Shown one piece after another: positions 1-8,545 of a DNA stretch of 64,000 bases. The DNA is from Ruficoccus amylovorans. Lineage in GTDB: Bacteria; Verrucomicrobiota; Verrucomicrobiia; Opitutales; Cerasicoccaceae. The stretch spans positions 62,001 through 126,000 of the forward strand of contig NZ_JACHVB010000025.1 in the NCBI RefSeq assembly GCF_014230085.1, in the 5' to 3' direction. The notes under the pieces were generated by a model. That model worked only from the letters and a program-made list of their open reading frames with translations, was not told where the DNA came from and did not search any database. The translations under genes were made by a program, and so were the position numbers. Numbering within the stretch: position 1 is the first letter of the stretch; every line of letters begins with the position of its first letter.

Positions 1-563
1 AACTCAACCCCTGCCACCTGCGCTGCCCGCTCCGAGCGTCGCAACCCCGCCCGGAATTTTCCACTTCGGCGCGAGAGGAATCCCTCCGCCCCGCCCTCCA
101 GGCTGGCTTGCAGGCAATCCGCCCCCGGCAGCGCGTGCACCTGCCAGCGTCCGCCGTATCCACGCCGCAAATACAGATGCAGGTCACTGTCCCAGGGGAT
201 GCCCCCGAGCAGGACCAACCGCGCATCGGGCTTTTCTTCGAGCAAGAAATCTTCCAGCAGGTCCACGCTGTCGCGGGGGTCCGGCCCGAGCAGCGGGCAA
301 CTGAAACACCACAGCGCGTCGAGCGGCTGGAGCGCCCCGACAAACTGCATCAGCGGCCCCTCCGCCAGCGCCAGCCAGCTCTCGCCCCGCCGGCGCACAT
401 GCAGTTCGCGCTCGCCGCACAAGTGACGGTGAGCCGGTAACACCCAGTCCGAGCAGGAACAAAAACGCGCGATGGCAGGCGTTCGCGCGACGGCGGAGTT
501 GTATTCATTTTCCGATACAATCTCAGAGTCCCCCGCCCCGCCTGATGACTTTTTCGCCTTCAT
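1..563 (-). CDS. acetyltransferase-like protein (GNAT/BioF2-like), 3' end cut by window edge
   Basis: An open frame runs leftward from an ATG at 563 to the first base of the window without a stop, giving 187 visible codons. The visible C-terminal part contains a segment resembling the FLSRRSxKFRxxLRRSER pattern seen in BioF2-like/CelD-type acetyltransferases, where a Ser-Arg-rich helix precedes the acetyl-CoA-binding GNAT half. The preceding part (for example LVLLGGIPWDSDLH) fits the non-catalytic first GNAT repeat. The substrate cannot be inferred, and the catalytic half lies outside the window. The start has no clear Shine-Dalgarno sequence, so a different start is possible. The upstream stretch is AT-rich and divergent from pspA. 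Confidence 0.6.
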   Translation of the reverse strand, partial: MKAKKSSGGAGDSEIVSENEYNSAVARTPAIARFCSCSDWVLPAHRHLCGERELHVRRRGESWLALAEGPLMQFVGALQPLDALWCFSCPLLGPDPRDSVDLLEDFLLEEKPDARLVLLGGIPWDSDLHLYLRRGYGGRWQVHALPGADCLQASLEGGAEGFLSRRSGKFRAGLRRSERAAQVAGVE

Positions 564-861
564 TGACCGTGGGTACATTCAAAAACCATGCCAGCCCGGC
601 GGCAATCAGAACTTTCTTCCCGCATGGAACCAGCCCCAACCCCAATCCGTACATTTACTGTCATTACCCATACATTTTAAGACACGCTAACCCGTGCGCA
701 ATAAAAGGGACCAAAGCACCTAAAAACACATTAACCATTAATATACAAAACATTAAGAACATAAAACCAAACTCATAAACCATCTTGGCACGGGTCGAGT
801 TATAAAAGCCATGTCCGCGCATGCGGGCATACTCACTCACCTAAACCTGAAACAAGATACC
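564..861. promoter_or_regulatory. AT-rich divergent intergenic region upstream of pspA
   Basis: These 298 bases hold no convincing gene and are far more AT-rich than the surroundings, especially 690-780. A TTGGCACG sequence at 785-792 resembles the -24 half of a sigma-54 promoter. The expected -12 GC falls at 799-800 as GT, so the match is incomplete. It lies about 60 bases before the pspA start, and psp genes in enterobacteria use sigma-54. Treat it as a weak candidate. Confidence 0.3.
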
Positions 862-1518
862 ATGAGAACATTCTGGAAACGCTGGAGAATCACCATCGGG
901 AGCGGTTTCGAGTCGCTCATCACGCGGGTCGAAAACCATGAGGCCCTCGTGGCCGAGGCCATCCGCGAGGCCCAGTCCGCCGCCGCCAAGGCCAAGGTCA
1001 AACTCGCCCACGTGCGCCGCGACGGCGAACGCTTGCGCGAACGTGCCCGCACGCTCGCCACCGAGACAGAAAGCTGGGAGCGGCGCGCTCAAGCACAGGC
1101 CGACGACAACCGGGAGCGCGCACTGGAATGCCTGCGCCGCCGCAACACCACCCGCCGCGAGCTGGACAGCACAACCGCTGAGCTGGCCCGCCACGAACAA
1201 ACCGAGCGCGCCCTGAGCGCTGACATCTCCAAGCTCGAAGATCACGTGGCCGGGCTGCGCCGCCGCAAGAACGAACTGGCCGCCCGCGACTTCCGCGCCC
1301 GCGCGCTCAGCGCCACCTCTCCCGAGGAGGGCACGCTGCTGGGCGGCATTGATGACATCTTCGAGCGCTGGGAGCTGAAGCTGGCCGAGTCCGAAATTAT
1401 CTGCGAACCGGCCCCGGCGGACGATTTCGCGGACGGCTTCATGGCCGAGGAGGAAAAGGCTGAACTTGAGGCCGAACTCGACGCGCTTCTGAAGCCCGGC
1501 CCCGACGACCGGTCCTGA
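862..1518 (+). CDS. pspA: PspA/IM30 family protein
   Basis: This 218-residue protein is predicted to be almost entirely alpha-helical coiled coil. It begins MRTFWKRWRITIGSGFESLI, the amphipathic membrane-binding helix followed by the conserved beginning of PspA/IM30/Vipp1 proteins (residues 1-25). Long charged heptads run through about residue 150, and the C-terminus is acidic. PspA proteins form ESCRT-III-like assemblies on the cytoplasmic face of the inner membrane and limit damage under envelope stress. The start at 862 is preferred because the family N-terminus begins there; an in-frame ATG at 811 would add 17 unrelated residues. The next gene downstream is a multi-pass membrane protein 49 bases away, probably co-transcribed and possibly its membrane partner. 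No PspBC or PspF homologue is in view. Confidence 0.82.
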   Translation: MRTFWKRWRITIGSGFESLITRVENHEALVAEAIREAQSAAAKAKVKLAHVRRDGERLRERARTLATETESWERRAQAQADDNRERALECLRRRNTTRRELDSTTAELARHEQTERALSADISKLEDHVAGLRRRKNELAARDFRARALSATSPEEGTLLGGIDDIFERWELKLAESEIICEPAPADDFADGFMAEEEKAELEAELDALLKPGPDDRS

Positions 1519-1567
1519 TTTCCGATTCCTATCCTCCTCCTTCGCTAACCTTAAACCGACACTTCCG

Positions 1568-3010
1568 ATGAACTCTTCCGACACCTCCTTCCCTCCTCCC
1601 GCCAATCCGCTCAGCGAGCCGCCGCCGCTTCCGTCTCTGCCCAAGAGCGAGACGGAAGCGGACGGCGCTCCAGCCATGACGCCAATCCGGGAAACCCGGC
1701 CGGCCTCACACGCAGCCCGGGAGCCCATCTCGTGGCCCGACCTGTACCCGCGCATCCTCCGCTGGACCGGCGCGCTCATCCTCGCCGTAGCCGCCCTGTG
1801 TTTTCTCATCTCCGGCTGGGTCAACGGCTCGCCGCTCCTGCGCACGGGGAGCTTTCTGGGCTTCACCGCACTGCTGAGCGGGGCGGGGATTTTCTGCGCC
1901 TACCGCTGGCGAGAGGACAAAGGGGCACGCACGTTTCTGGCACTGGCCACGGCGTTCCTGCCCGCTAACTTCGCCCAGCTCGGCGCGCTGACCTTTGCCC
2001 AGGCACACGGCAGCCTGGGGTACAGCGTTGGGCTAAGAAAAGTTTTCACCTTCGCCCCGGTGGGAGAAACGATGCTGCTGGCCGCGCTCGGAATCAGCCT
2101 GCTCGTGCTCGTCCCTGTGGCCTTTACCGGGTTTAGCGCCCTGGCCCGCAGCGGCGCGAAAAAGATGACGGTGCTCTTCCTGGCCGGGAATGCGCTGCTG
2201 CTGCTCCCGTGGCGCGACGCCAACCTCGTCGCCGGGCTCGGGGCCGCGCTGGTCGCCGGGCTCATCGTGGCCGACCGGCTTTGGTTCTCGCGCGAAAGCT
2301 CACTCAAGACCTGGGACGGCGTGGCCATGCGCAGCCTGCTTTTCGCCCCGGCAGTATTGCTCGTCGTGCGCAACGTGTGCATGCACCCGCTGACGGACGG
2401 GTTGATCGCGCTCATCCTCGCCGCCGTCGCCGCGCTCTTCACGCTGGGACTGCCGAGCTGTACGCAGCGTCGCGGACTCGGTGTCGCCAGCCAGGTGATC
2501 GGCTACTTCATCGCCCTGCTGGCATGGTTTTTTACCCTGCAAGCCTGCTACCCCGGCAATCTGCCCAACGAAGAAATCCTCCTGCCGATCGTGTTCCTGC
2601 CCTGGTGCCTGGCGCTGTTCGGCCTGTCCTTCAAGGCCGAGGGCAAGGGCATCGTCACCCGCGGCTTGGCCGCGTCCGTGGCCTGCCTGAGCTGTCTCCT
2701 CGAAATCGCCCTCTACGGCGAAGCCGGTTACCTGCCGAGCATCCTCGGGCTACTCACCGCGCTCGGTCTGCTGCTGGCAGCGTTTACCCTGGAGGAGCGC
2801 ACGGCCTTCCTCGCCGGAGCCCTGACCCTCGTCGTGACCCTTGGCTACCACCTGCACCTGGCCTTCAGCTTCGTGCAGGAAAACCTCTGGATCTCCCTCG
2901 CGGTGGCCGGGACCGGCATCATCCTCGCCTCGTCCTACCTGGAACGCCACGGCGGCGGCCTTCGCCTGCGGGCCAAGCGCCTGCGCCGCCAGTGGAAGCG
3001 CTGGAACTAA
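1568..3010 (+). CDS. multi-pass membrane protein of unknown function
   Basis: This 480-residue protein has a proline-rich, probably cytoplasmic N-terminus (residues 1-60). It is followed by about a dozen hydrophobic segments from residue 65 to 455 and ends in a strongly basic tail (RLRAKRLRRQWKRW). The overall look recalls DUF2157-type integral membrane proteins, but I do not recognise a diagnostic motif. It follows pspA by 49 bases on the same strand, so a shared transcript and an envelope-related role are plausible. Transcription probably ends at the hairpins at 3040-3071 or 3192-3221. Confidence 0.7.
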   Translation: MNSSDTSFPPPANPLSEPPPLPSLPKSETEADGAPAMTPIRETRPASHAAREPISWPDLYPRILRWTGALILAVAALCFLISGWVNGSPLLRTGSFLGFTALLSGAGIFCAYRWREDKGARTFLALATAFLPANFAQLGALTFAQAHGSLGYSVGLRKVFTFAPVGETMLLAALGISLLVLVPVAFTGFSALARSGAKKMTVLFLAGNALLLLPWRDANLVAGLGAALVAGLIVADRLWFSRESSLKTWDGVAMRSLLFAPAVLLVVRNVCMHPLTDGLIALILAAVAALFTLGLPSCTQRRGLGVASQVIGYFIALLAWFFTLQACYPGNLPNEEILLPIVFLPWCLALFGLSFKAEGKGIVTRGLAASVACLSCLLEIALYGEAGYLPSILGLLTALGLLLAAFTLEERTAFLAGALTLVVTLGYHLHLAFSFVQENLWISLAVAGTGIILASSYLERHGGGLRLRAKRLRRQWKRWN

Positions 3011-3036
3011 TACCGGTTCCAAGCAACGTTGAAGGT

Positions 3037-3091
3037 TATGCGAGAGGGTGTTTAAAAAAGTACCCTCTCGCTCTCTCCCCAAAAAACTTTT
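3037..3091 (+). repeat. hairpin repeat, copy 1 (shared with 14701-14757)
   Basis: GCGAGAGGGT (3040-3049) and ACCCTCTCGC (3062-3071) form a perfect 10-bp stem, followed by CTCTCCCCAAAAAACTTT. The same order of blocks appears reverse-complemented at 14701-14757. Both copies sit between the 3' ends of convergent genes. Confidence 0.75.
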
Positions 3092-3190
3092 GAGACGGAA
3101 CTTAGTTCCTTCGCAAGAGCTGTAGCCTTCACCCCGGCGAGAAACGGTATAACTTCTGCCCGAGGCAGAATCGGAAGTGCCATAAAAAAC

Positions 3191-3231
3191 AAACCGGCGG
3201 TCGCACGCACGACCGCCGGTTTTCTTGTTGT
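3191..3231. terminator. probable bidirectional intrinsic terminator
   Basis: AACCGGCGGTCG (3192-3203) pairs perfectly with CGACCGCCGGTT (3210-3221) around a 6-base loop. It is followed by TTTCTTGTTG and preceded by AAAAAACAAA, so a U-rich tail follows the stem in both directions. It lies between the convergent membrane-protein and sulfite reductase genes. Confidence 0.85.
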
Positions 3232-3256
3232 TTAAACAGCTAAAGAAAACGGAACT

Positions 3257-4963
3257 CTAGTTCGCGGCCCACCAGTCGGTCTTGGCGACCTTGACCGCCT
3301 TGACATACCCGGCGCGGATGGTGAAGTCGCCGAAGCGTTCGCCCTCTTTACGCTCGCGGGCGTATCGCTCGATGATCGGCTGAAGGACGGCGGCGATTTC
3401 TTCCTGCCGGACGTTCTCCTTATAGAGCTTGTTCATGCGCGAGCCGTCGAATCCGGCCCCGAGGTACAGGTTGTACTTGCCGGGGGAGCGGCCCACGAGA
3501 CCGATCTCGCCCAGATAGGGGCGGGCGCAGCCGTTGGGGCAGCCCGTCATGCGGATGACAATGGCCTCATGCTCCAGCCCGGCCGCCTCGATCACGCCTT
3601 CCAGTTCGGTCACAAGGTCGGGCAGGTAGCGTTCGCTCTCGGCCAGGGCGAGGCCGCAGGTGGGCAGCGCCACGCAAGCCATCGAGTTGAGCCGGATGCC
3701 GGCTTGCTCGAAGCAGCGGTCGAGCTTGTACTCGGCCAGGATCTTTTCGATCTCGGGGCGCTTTTCCGGGCTGATCTTGCCGATGATGAGGTTCTGGTTC
3801 GCGGTCAGGCGGAAGTCCCCGTTATGGACCTGGGCGATCTCGCGCAGGGCGGTCTTCATCTTGATCTCGCGGTCGTCGCGAACGCGGCCGTTCTGGACGA
3901 AGAGGGTGAGGTTAAAGTTGCCGTTGGTGCCCTCGACCCAGCCATAGCGGTCGCCGGTGGACTCGAAGACGTAGGGACGCGCTTCGCCGAGCTTGATGCC
4001 GCTGCGGGCCTCGACTTCGCCCCGGAACCAGTCCAGCCCGCGGTCGTCAATGGTGTACTTGAGACGGGCGTGCTTGCGGTCGGAGCGATCGCCGAAATCG
4101 CGCTGTGTGGTCACGATAGCCTCGGCCACCGGGATGACGTCCTCGGGCTTGACGAAGCCGAGCACATCGCCCAGACGCGGGTAGGTGGCGTGGTTATTAT
4201 GGGTCATGCCCATGCCGCCGCCGACGGTGAAGTTAAACCCGGCCAGCTTGCCCTCCTCGACAATGGCGATGAGCCCGAGGTCATGCGCGAAGACGTCCAC
4301 GTCGTTGCTCGGCGGGATGGCCAGCACGATCTTGAACTTACGCGGCAGGTAGGTCTTGCCGTAAATGGGCTCCTCATCCGGCTCGCTGGAGACGGCCTTC
4401 TCGCCGTCGAGCCAAATCTCGTGGTAGGCGCTGGTCTTCGGGGTGAGGTGGTCGCTGAGCTGCTGGGCGATCTTGAGTGCCTCGGCGTGAATCTCCGACT
4501 GCTCGGGATTCGGGTTGCACATGACGTTGCGGTTCACGTCACCGCATGCGGCGATGGTGTCGAGCACGACCTTGTTGATCTCCTGGATGGAGCGCTTGAG
4601 GTTGCTCTTGATGATGCCGTGGAACTGGAAAGCCTGGCGGGTGGTGAGCTTGAGCGTGTGGTTGGCGTAGTCGTCGCTGAGCTTGTCCATGGCCAGCCAT
4701 TGCTCGGGCGAGCAGACGCCACCGGGCACGCGCACGCGAACCATGAAGGAGTAGGCGCGCTCCAGCTTTTTGTTACGGCGCTCGCTACGCACGTCGCGGT
4801 CATCCTGCATGTAGATGCCGTGGAATTTCGTCAGCTGTGTGTCAGCTTCGGAAATCGCCCCGGTGGACAGGTCGGCAAGCCCTTCGAGGATGGTGCCGCG
4901 CAGGAAATTGCTGGCATCCTTCAAGTCCTCGTTCTTGGAAAGTTTTTTGGCGGTGGCGCTCAT
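3257..4963 (-). CDS. cysI: assimilatory sulfite reductase hemoprotein subunit (CysI-like)
   Basis: This 568-residue protein has the family length. It carries the typical N-terminal [11 protein letters not shown] segment (about residues 48-58), the two ferredoxin-like half domains, and the C-terminal siroheme/[4Fe-4S] ligand set. One cysteine pair lies in [10 protein letters not shown] (about 430-436) and the second in [10 protein letters not shown] (about 475-479). It would catalyse the six-electron reduction of sulfite to sulfide in the cytoplasm. No flavoprotein CysJ or other cys gene is next to it, so the electron donor is unknown. A ferredoxin-dependent enzyme or a nitrite reductase of the same superfamily is the main alternative, but the N-terminus favours CysI. 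It is divergent from cdd. Confidence 0.88.
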   Translation of the reverse strand: MSATAKKLSKNEDLKDASNFLRGTILEGLADLSTGAISEADTQLTKFHGIYMQDDRDVRSERRNKKLERAYSFMVRVRVPGGVCSPEQWLAMDKLSDDYANHTLKLTTRQAFQFHGIIKSNLKRSIQEINKVVLDTIAACGDVNRNVMCNPNPEQSEIHAEALKIAQQLSDHLTPKTSAYHEIWLDGEKAVSSEPDEEPIYGKTYLPRKFKIVLAIPPSNDVDVFAHDLGLIAIVEEGKLAGFNFTVGGGMGMTHNNHATYPRLGDVLGFVKPEDVIPVAEAIVTTQRDFGDRSDRKHARLKYTIDDRGLDWFRGEVEARSGIKLGEARPYVFESTGDRYGWVEGTNGNFNLTLFVQNGRVRDDREIKMKTALREIAQVHNGDFRLTANQNLIIGKISPEKRPEIEKILAEYKLDRCFEQAGIRLNSMACVALPTCGLALAESERYLPDLVTELEGVIEAAGLEHEAIVIRMTGCPNGCARPYLGEIGLVGRSPGKYNLYLGAGFDGSRMNKLYKENVRQEEIAAVLQPIIERYARERKEGERFGDFTIRAGYVKAVKVAKTDWWAAN

Positions 4964-5085
4964 CTCAGTGCTTTTATTGGTTTATTGGGTAACTTACTTA
5001 ACTTTATTTTCAATGCTTGGCAAGCGGATTTATCGCTTTTCGCGGGGCGGACGATCCGTTATCGGATAAACAAGGCGAAGGAAGC

Positions 5086-5874
5086 ATGCCAGAACAGGAA
5101 AGATACCTTCAGGATTTTCAACGGTTGGAGCAAGCGAAAGCGTTCGCCTGCGTCCCGGTTTCAGGGTATCAGGTCGGGGCGCTCCTTGTCACCGAGGAGG
5201 GGCGGCTTTTCCCGGGCGCGAACCTGGAATTCCCCGGCTTGCCGCCAAACTACTGCGTCCACGCCGAACAGGCCGCTGCCGCCGCCGCGCTGCTGGCCGG
5301 CTGTCGCGAGTGGCGCCAGTTGCTCGTGAGCGCTGCTCCCTGCGGGCATTGCCGCCAGTTTCTGCGGGAGTTCGACCCCGGCTCGCTGCGTGTCCGTGTG
5401 GTCGAGAGCCCAACCATCGCCAGCGTGTCCACCTTGGGCAAACTCCTTCCTCAAGCCTTTGGGGCCGAGGCGTTTTTGCCCGATGCCAAAGGAGCCGACG
5501 ACCAACTGCCCACCCCGGCCCCTGTGCCCGGCACGCCCGCAAGCGGTTCGCCTATAATCTCCAACTTGGAAAGCGCCGCCCGACAGGCTCTTGCCCGTAG
5601 CCACGCCCCCTACTCCGGCAACCGCGCCGTGGCCGTGCTGGCCGGGGGCGGAGTCTTGATTGCCGGGGCCAGTTTCGAAAACGCCGCTTACAACCCCGGC
5701 CTCGGCCCCATGCAGGCCGCGCTCTCGCAGTGGCGGCTGGCGGGACACGACTTCGCCGCCATCGAGCGTGTCTGGCTCGTCCAGAGCGACCCGTCGCGCG
5801 TCAGTTGGGAAGCCCAGTCGCGGGAAATCCTCGCCAGTGTGAGCGCCTCTCCATTGACGGCGAGCGTCCGTTGA
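5086..5874 (+). CDS. cdd: cytidine deaminase, two-domain type
   Basis: This 262-residue protein deaminates cytidine or deoxycytidine to uridine in pyrimidine salvage. The N-terminal domain has the zinc site: HAE at residues 59-61 (His ligand, catalytic Glu) and PCGHC at 85-89 (two Cys ligands). A second deaminase-like domain (about 165-262) lacks these residues, as in the E. coli-type enzyme where it is structural. A low-complexity proline-rich linker (about 140-160) separates them. The start at 5086 is chosen because AAGGCGAAGG sits just upstream; an in-frame upstream start at 5017 would add 23 residues of poor similarity. It is divergent from cysI and convergent with tsaD. Confidence 0.88.
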   Translation: MPEQERYLQDFQRLEQAKAFACVPVSGYQVGALLVTEEGRLFPGANLEFPGLPPNYCVHAEQAAAAAALLAGCREWRQLLVSAAPCGHCRQFLREFDPGSLRVRVVESPTIASVSTLGKLLPQAFGAEAFLPDAKGADDQLPTPAPVPGTPASGSPIISNLESAARQALARSHAPYSGNRAVAVLAGGGVLIAGASFENAAYNPGLGPMQAALSQWRLAGHDFAAIERVWLVQSDPSRVSWEAQSREILASVSASPLTASVR

Positions 5875-5935
5875 GCCTGCATTTTAGTCCAAATCCACCG
5901 TAACAAGAGGCGGAGTCGGGGCGCCGCAAGCCGTC

Positions 5936-6970
5936 TTATTCCTCGCCCGTCAAGGTGAGCGCGGGGTGGAAGCTCAGGCGTTCGGCGGGCAGGCAACCAG
6001 CGGGATCGACCCAGGCGGCAAAGGCGATCATCGCGGCGTTGTCGCCGGTGTGGCGCTTGAGCGCGGGCAGCAGTGGCAGGCGTTCCTTTTCGGCCAGCGT
6101 CTCCATCGACTCGCGCAGGAGGGTGTTGTTGGCGACACCTCCGGAGAGCCCGAGACTGGCATATTTGCCCGCCCGCAACACGTGGCGCGTCTTGCGGATC
6201 AGTTGGTGGACTACGGCTTGCTGATAGGAGGCGCACAGGTCGTTAAAATCGAGCGCCAGTTGCGCGTCGTCCATTTTCTCCAGGCGGTAGCGCAGGGAAG
6301 TCTTCAGCCCCGAGAAGCTGAACCGCCAGTCGCGCGCCTCGGGAATCCCGGCGGGGAAATCAAAACGCTCCGGGTTCCCCCCGGTGGCGGCCTTCTCCAT
6401 CAGCGGGCCGCCCGGGTAGTCCATCCCGAGGAGCTTCGCACCCTTGTCGAGGGCCTCGCCCGCGGCGTCATCCACCGTCTGCGCGAGGATGGTTATCTCC
6501 AGCGATTCGCTGATGCGAAAAAGCAGCGTATTGCCCCCCGAAGCCAGCAGCCCCAGGTGCGGCAGGCAGGCCGCCAGGCGTTGGCGGAAGCCCGTCGGGT
6601 CTTCGCTGTGCAACGGAATAAACGGGGAAAACGCGTGCCCGCGCAGGTGGTTGACACCGACCAGCGGGAGGGATTTGGCCAAGGCGAGTGACTTGGCCAA
6701 CGACAGGCCGATGGCGAGGCAACCGGCCAGGCCAGGCCCGCAGGTGACAGCGATCCGCTCCACCTGCTCAAAGCCTTCCGCCCGCGACGCCTCACCCAGC
6801 AGCCAGCCAAAATTACCCAAATGTTCGCGGCTGGCCAGGTCGGGCACGACCCCGCCGTAGCGCTGGTGCAGGCTCACCTGGCTGTGCACCCATTCACCAC
6901 ACAGCCCCGCCGCCGGATCAAACAGCGCCAGCGCCGACTCGTCACACGAACTTTCCACTCCCAGCCACAT
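5936..6970 (-). CDS. tsaD: tRNA N6-adenosine threonylcarbamoyltransferase TsaD
   Basis: This 344-residue protein is the catalytic subunit that transfers the threonylcarbamoyl group to A37 of ANN-decoding tRNAs. It begins with the ASKHA-fold motif GVESSCDES (residues 4-12). The metal-binding histidines are H108 and H112 in NHLRGH, and the protein also shows SGGNTLLF and the C-terminal LSGGVANN nucleotide-binding segment. The length is normal. It lies downstream of the protease gene on the same strand, but a 228-base gap with a structured repeat separates them, so it probably has its own promoter. TsaB, TsaC and TsaE are not in the window. Confidence 0.93.
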   Translation of the reverse strand: MWLGVESSCDESALALFDPAAGLCGEWVHSQVSLHQRYGGVVPDLASREHLGNFGWLLGEASRAEGFEQVERIAVTCGPGLAGCLAIGLSLAKSLALAKSLPLVGVNHLRGHAFSPFIPLHSEDPTGFRQRLAACLPHLGLLASGGNTLLFRISESLEITILAQTVDDAAGEALDKGAKLLGMDYPGGPLMEKAATGGNPERFDFPAGIPEARDWRFSFSGLKTSLRYRLEKMDDAQLALDFNDLCASYQQAVVHQLIRKTRHVLRAGKYASLGLSGGVANNTLLRESMETLAEKERLPLLPALKRHTGDNAAMIAFAAWVDPAGCLPAERLSFHPALTLTGEE

Positions 6971-7086
6971 ATTCAGATCCGGGATTTAAGCGGCAAAACC
7001 CCGCCCCTTGAAAGGAAAAAGCGCCACGACCGGCGGACGAGTTTCTTTCGCGGAATAATGCGGGGTCCGGCTGGACCAGCTATCAG

Positions 7087-7169
7087 GGGCAGGAGCCTTT
7101 TTGGCTCCGCAGGGGCAGCGCCCCTCAATGTCCAGTGCGGTCACGCACTTGGGGGCGCAGAGCCCCCAA
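7087..7169 (+). repeat. multi-hairpin intergenic repeat, copy A
   Basis: Four hairpins follow one another: GGAGCC/GGCTCC (7092-7097, 7103-7108), AGGGGC/GCCCCT (7111-7116, 7120-7125), GTGCG/CGCAC (7135-7139, 7144-7148) and TTGGGGGC/GCCCCCAA (7149-7156, 7162-7169). The first three hairpins and the linker CAATGTCC recur at 55565-55695 on the opposite strand and, with altered stems, at 26671-26733. It occupies the gap between tsaD and ctpA. Confidence 0.8.
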
Positions 7170-7198
7170 ATTATGCAGCAAACTTCGGTAACGGGACA

Positions 7199-8494
7199 CT
7201 AGCTGGCGTCAGCGGCGGCACGGTAAGCGAGCAGGCCGCGCAGTACTTCGCGGGCGCGTTCGATGGCCTGATCCGTCACCGGCGCAAAACCAAAGCGCGC
7301 CTCGAAGGCTTGCGGGTCCATCAAGCGCAGGTGCGAATACTGGAGCCGCTGTCCGAGGGCGGCGCGGGTCGAGACCGGAACCGCGATGTCGGGGATGACG
7401 CCCTCCTTATGGATCGTACGCCCGCTGGGCAGGTAGTACATGGCCGAGGTCAGGCGCAACCCGTCGCCGTTGGCGAACTCGTATACCCGCTGGACCGAGC
7501 CTTTGCCGAAGGATGTTTCCCCGATGATGACGGCCTTGCCCAAATCCTGCAGGGCACCGGCCACGATCTCCGAAGCGCTGGCGCTGGAAGCGTCAATCAG
7601 GATCGCCACCGGGTAATGCGCCTGGCGGGCCGTGCCCGTGGTGCGCTCCTCGTTGATGACGGTGCCATCCCGTCCGCGCGTAGTCACGATGAGGGTATCG
7701 TCGGGTAGAAATTCGCCCGCCACAGCGACGGCTTCCGTGAGCAGCCCGCCGGGGTTTCCACGCAGGTCGATGATGAGCGCCTGCATCCCCTGAAATTCCA
7801 ACTGGCTGAGCGCGACCCGGAACTCGCTCCCGGTGTTGCGGCCAAAGCCCGAGATCCTCATAAAGCCGATACCGTCCGGACCGACCCCGACCTCCCGCAC
7901 CGAGGGAAAATCAATCGCCTCCCGCCGAAAACTGAAATCCAGCTCGCGCCCCTCCGAAGGCCGGTAAACACTCAGCGCCACCGTCTCGCCCACCGGGCCG
8001 CGCAGGCGTTCGACCATTTCCGTCACACTCCAGCCCGCAGCATCCAGATCGCCCACGCGCACAATCTCGTCGCCGACCCGCAGCCCGGCGGCCAGCGCGG
8101 GACTTTTCTCAAACAGCCCGGCAATGGTCACCCGCGAGTCGATCCGCTCGACTTCGGCCCCGATCCCGGCGTAGTGCTGGTCGGTATGCACGGTAAAGTC
8201 CACGTAGTCGTCATGGTCCATGTAGCCGGAGTACTCGTCCAACCCGTGAATCATCTGCTTGAGCGCGGAGGTACTGAGGTCGTCGTAGCCGACCTTGTCC
8301 GTCTCCACATAGCTGTCGTTGGTCAGGAGCATGACCTGCCCGACGTGAAAAATATTGCGCCAGAAATCCAGGCTGAAAAGATCGCGCTGATGCGGTTGAA
8401 GCCAGACCAGCGACATAAAGATCAGCAACAACACCCCGGTTCCGAAAAAAACCAGCAGGTAAATCAGCCATTGTCGCGCGTACTTGATCATCAC
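7199..8494 (-). CDS. ctpA: S41 family C-terminal processing peptidase (CtpA-like)
   Basis: This 431-residue periplasmic protease is anchored by an N-terminal membrane segment (about residues 9-30). A PDZ domain (about 95-180) recognises the C-terminus of substrates. The S41 catalytic core follows, with the nucleophile in SSASASEIVAGALQD and the general-base lysine in TSFGKGSVQ. Tail-specific proteases of this family trim or degrade periplasmic proteins. The start overlaps no gene, and its upstream region is shared with the divergent methyltransferase gene at 8546. Copy A of the multi-hairpin repeat lies 30 bases beyond its stop. Confidence 0.9.
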   Translation of the reverse strand: MMIKYARQWLIYLLVFFGTGVLLLIFMSLVWLQPHQRDLFSLDFWRNIFHVGQVMLLTNDSYVETDKVGYDDLSTSALKQMIHGLDEYSGYMDHDDYVDFTVHTDQHYAGIGAEVERIDSRVTIAGLFEKSPALAAGLRVGDEIVRVGDLDAAGWSVTEMVERLRGPVGETVALSVYRPSEGRELDFSFRREAIDFPSVREVGVGPDGIGFMRISGFGRNTGSEFRVALSQLEFQGMQALIIDLRGNPGGLLTEAVAVAGEFLPDDTLIVTTRGRDGTVINEERTTGTARQAHYPVAILIDASSASASEIVAGALQDLGKAVIIGETSFGKGSVQRVYEFANGDGLRLTSAMYYLPSGRTIHKEGVIPDIAVPVSTRAALGQRLQYSHLRLMDPQAFEARFGFAPVTDQAIERAREVLRGLLAYRAAADAS

Positions 8495-8545
8495 TTGTCC
8501 GTCCCGCGCACACTAGCCGCCTGCGTCCCGCCAGCCAGATAAAAA

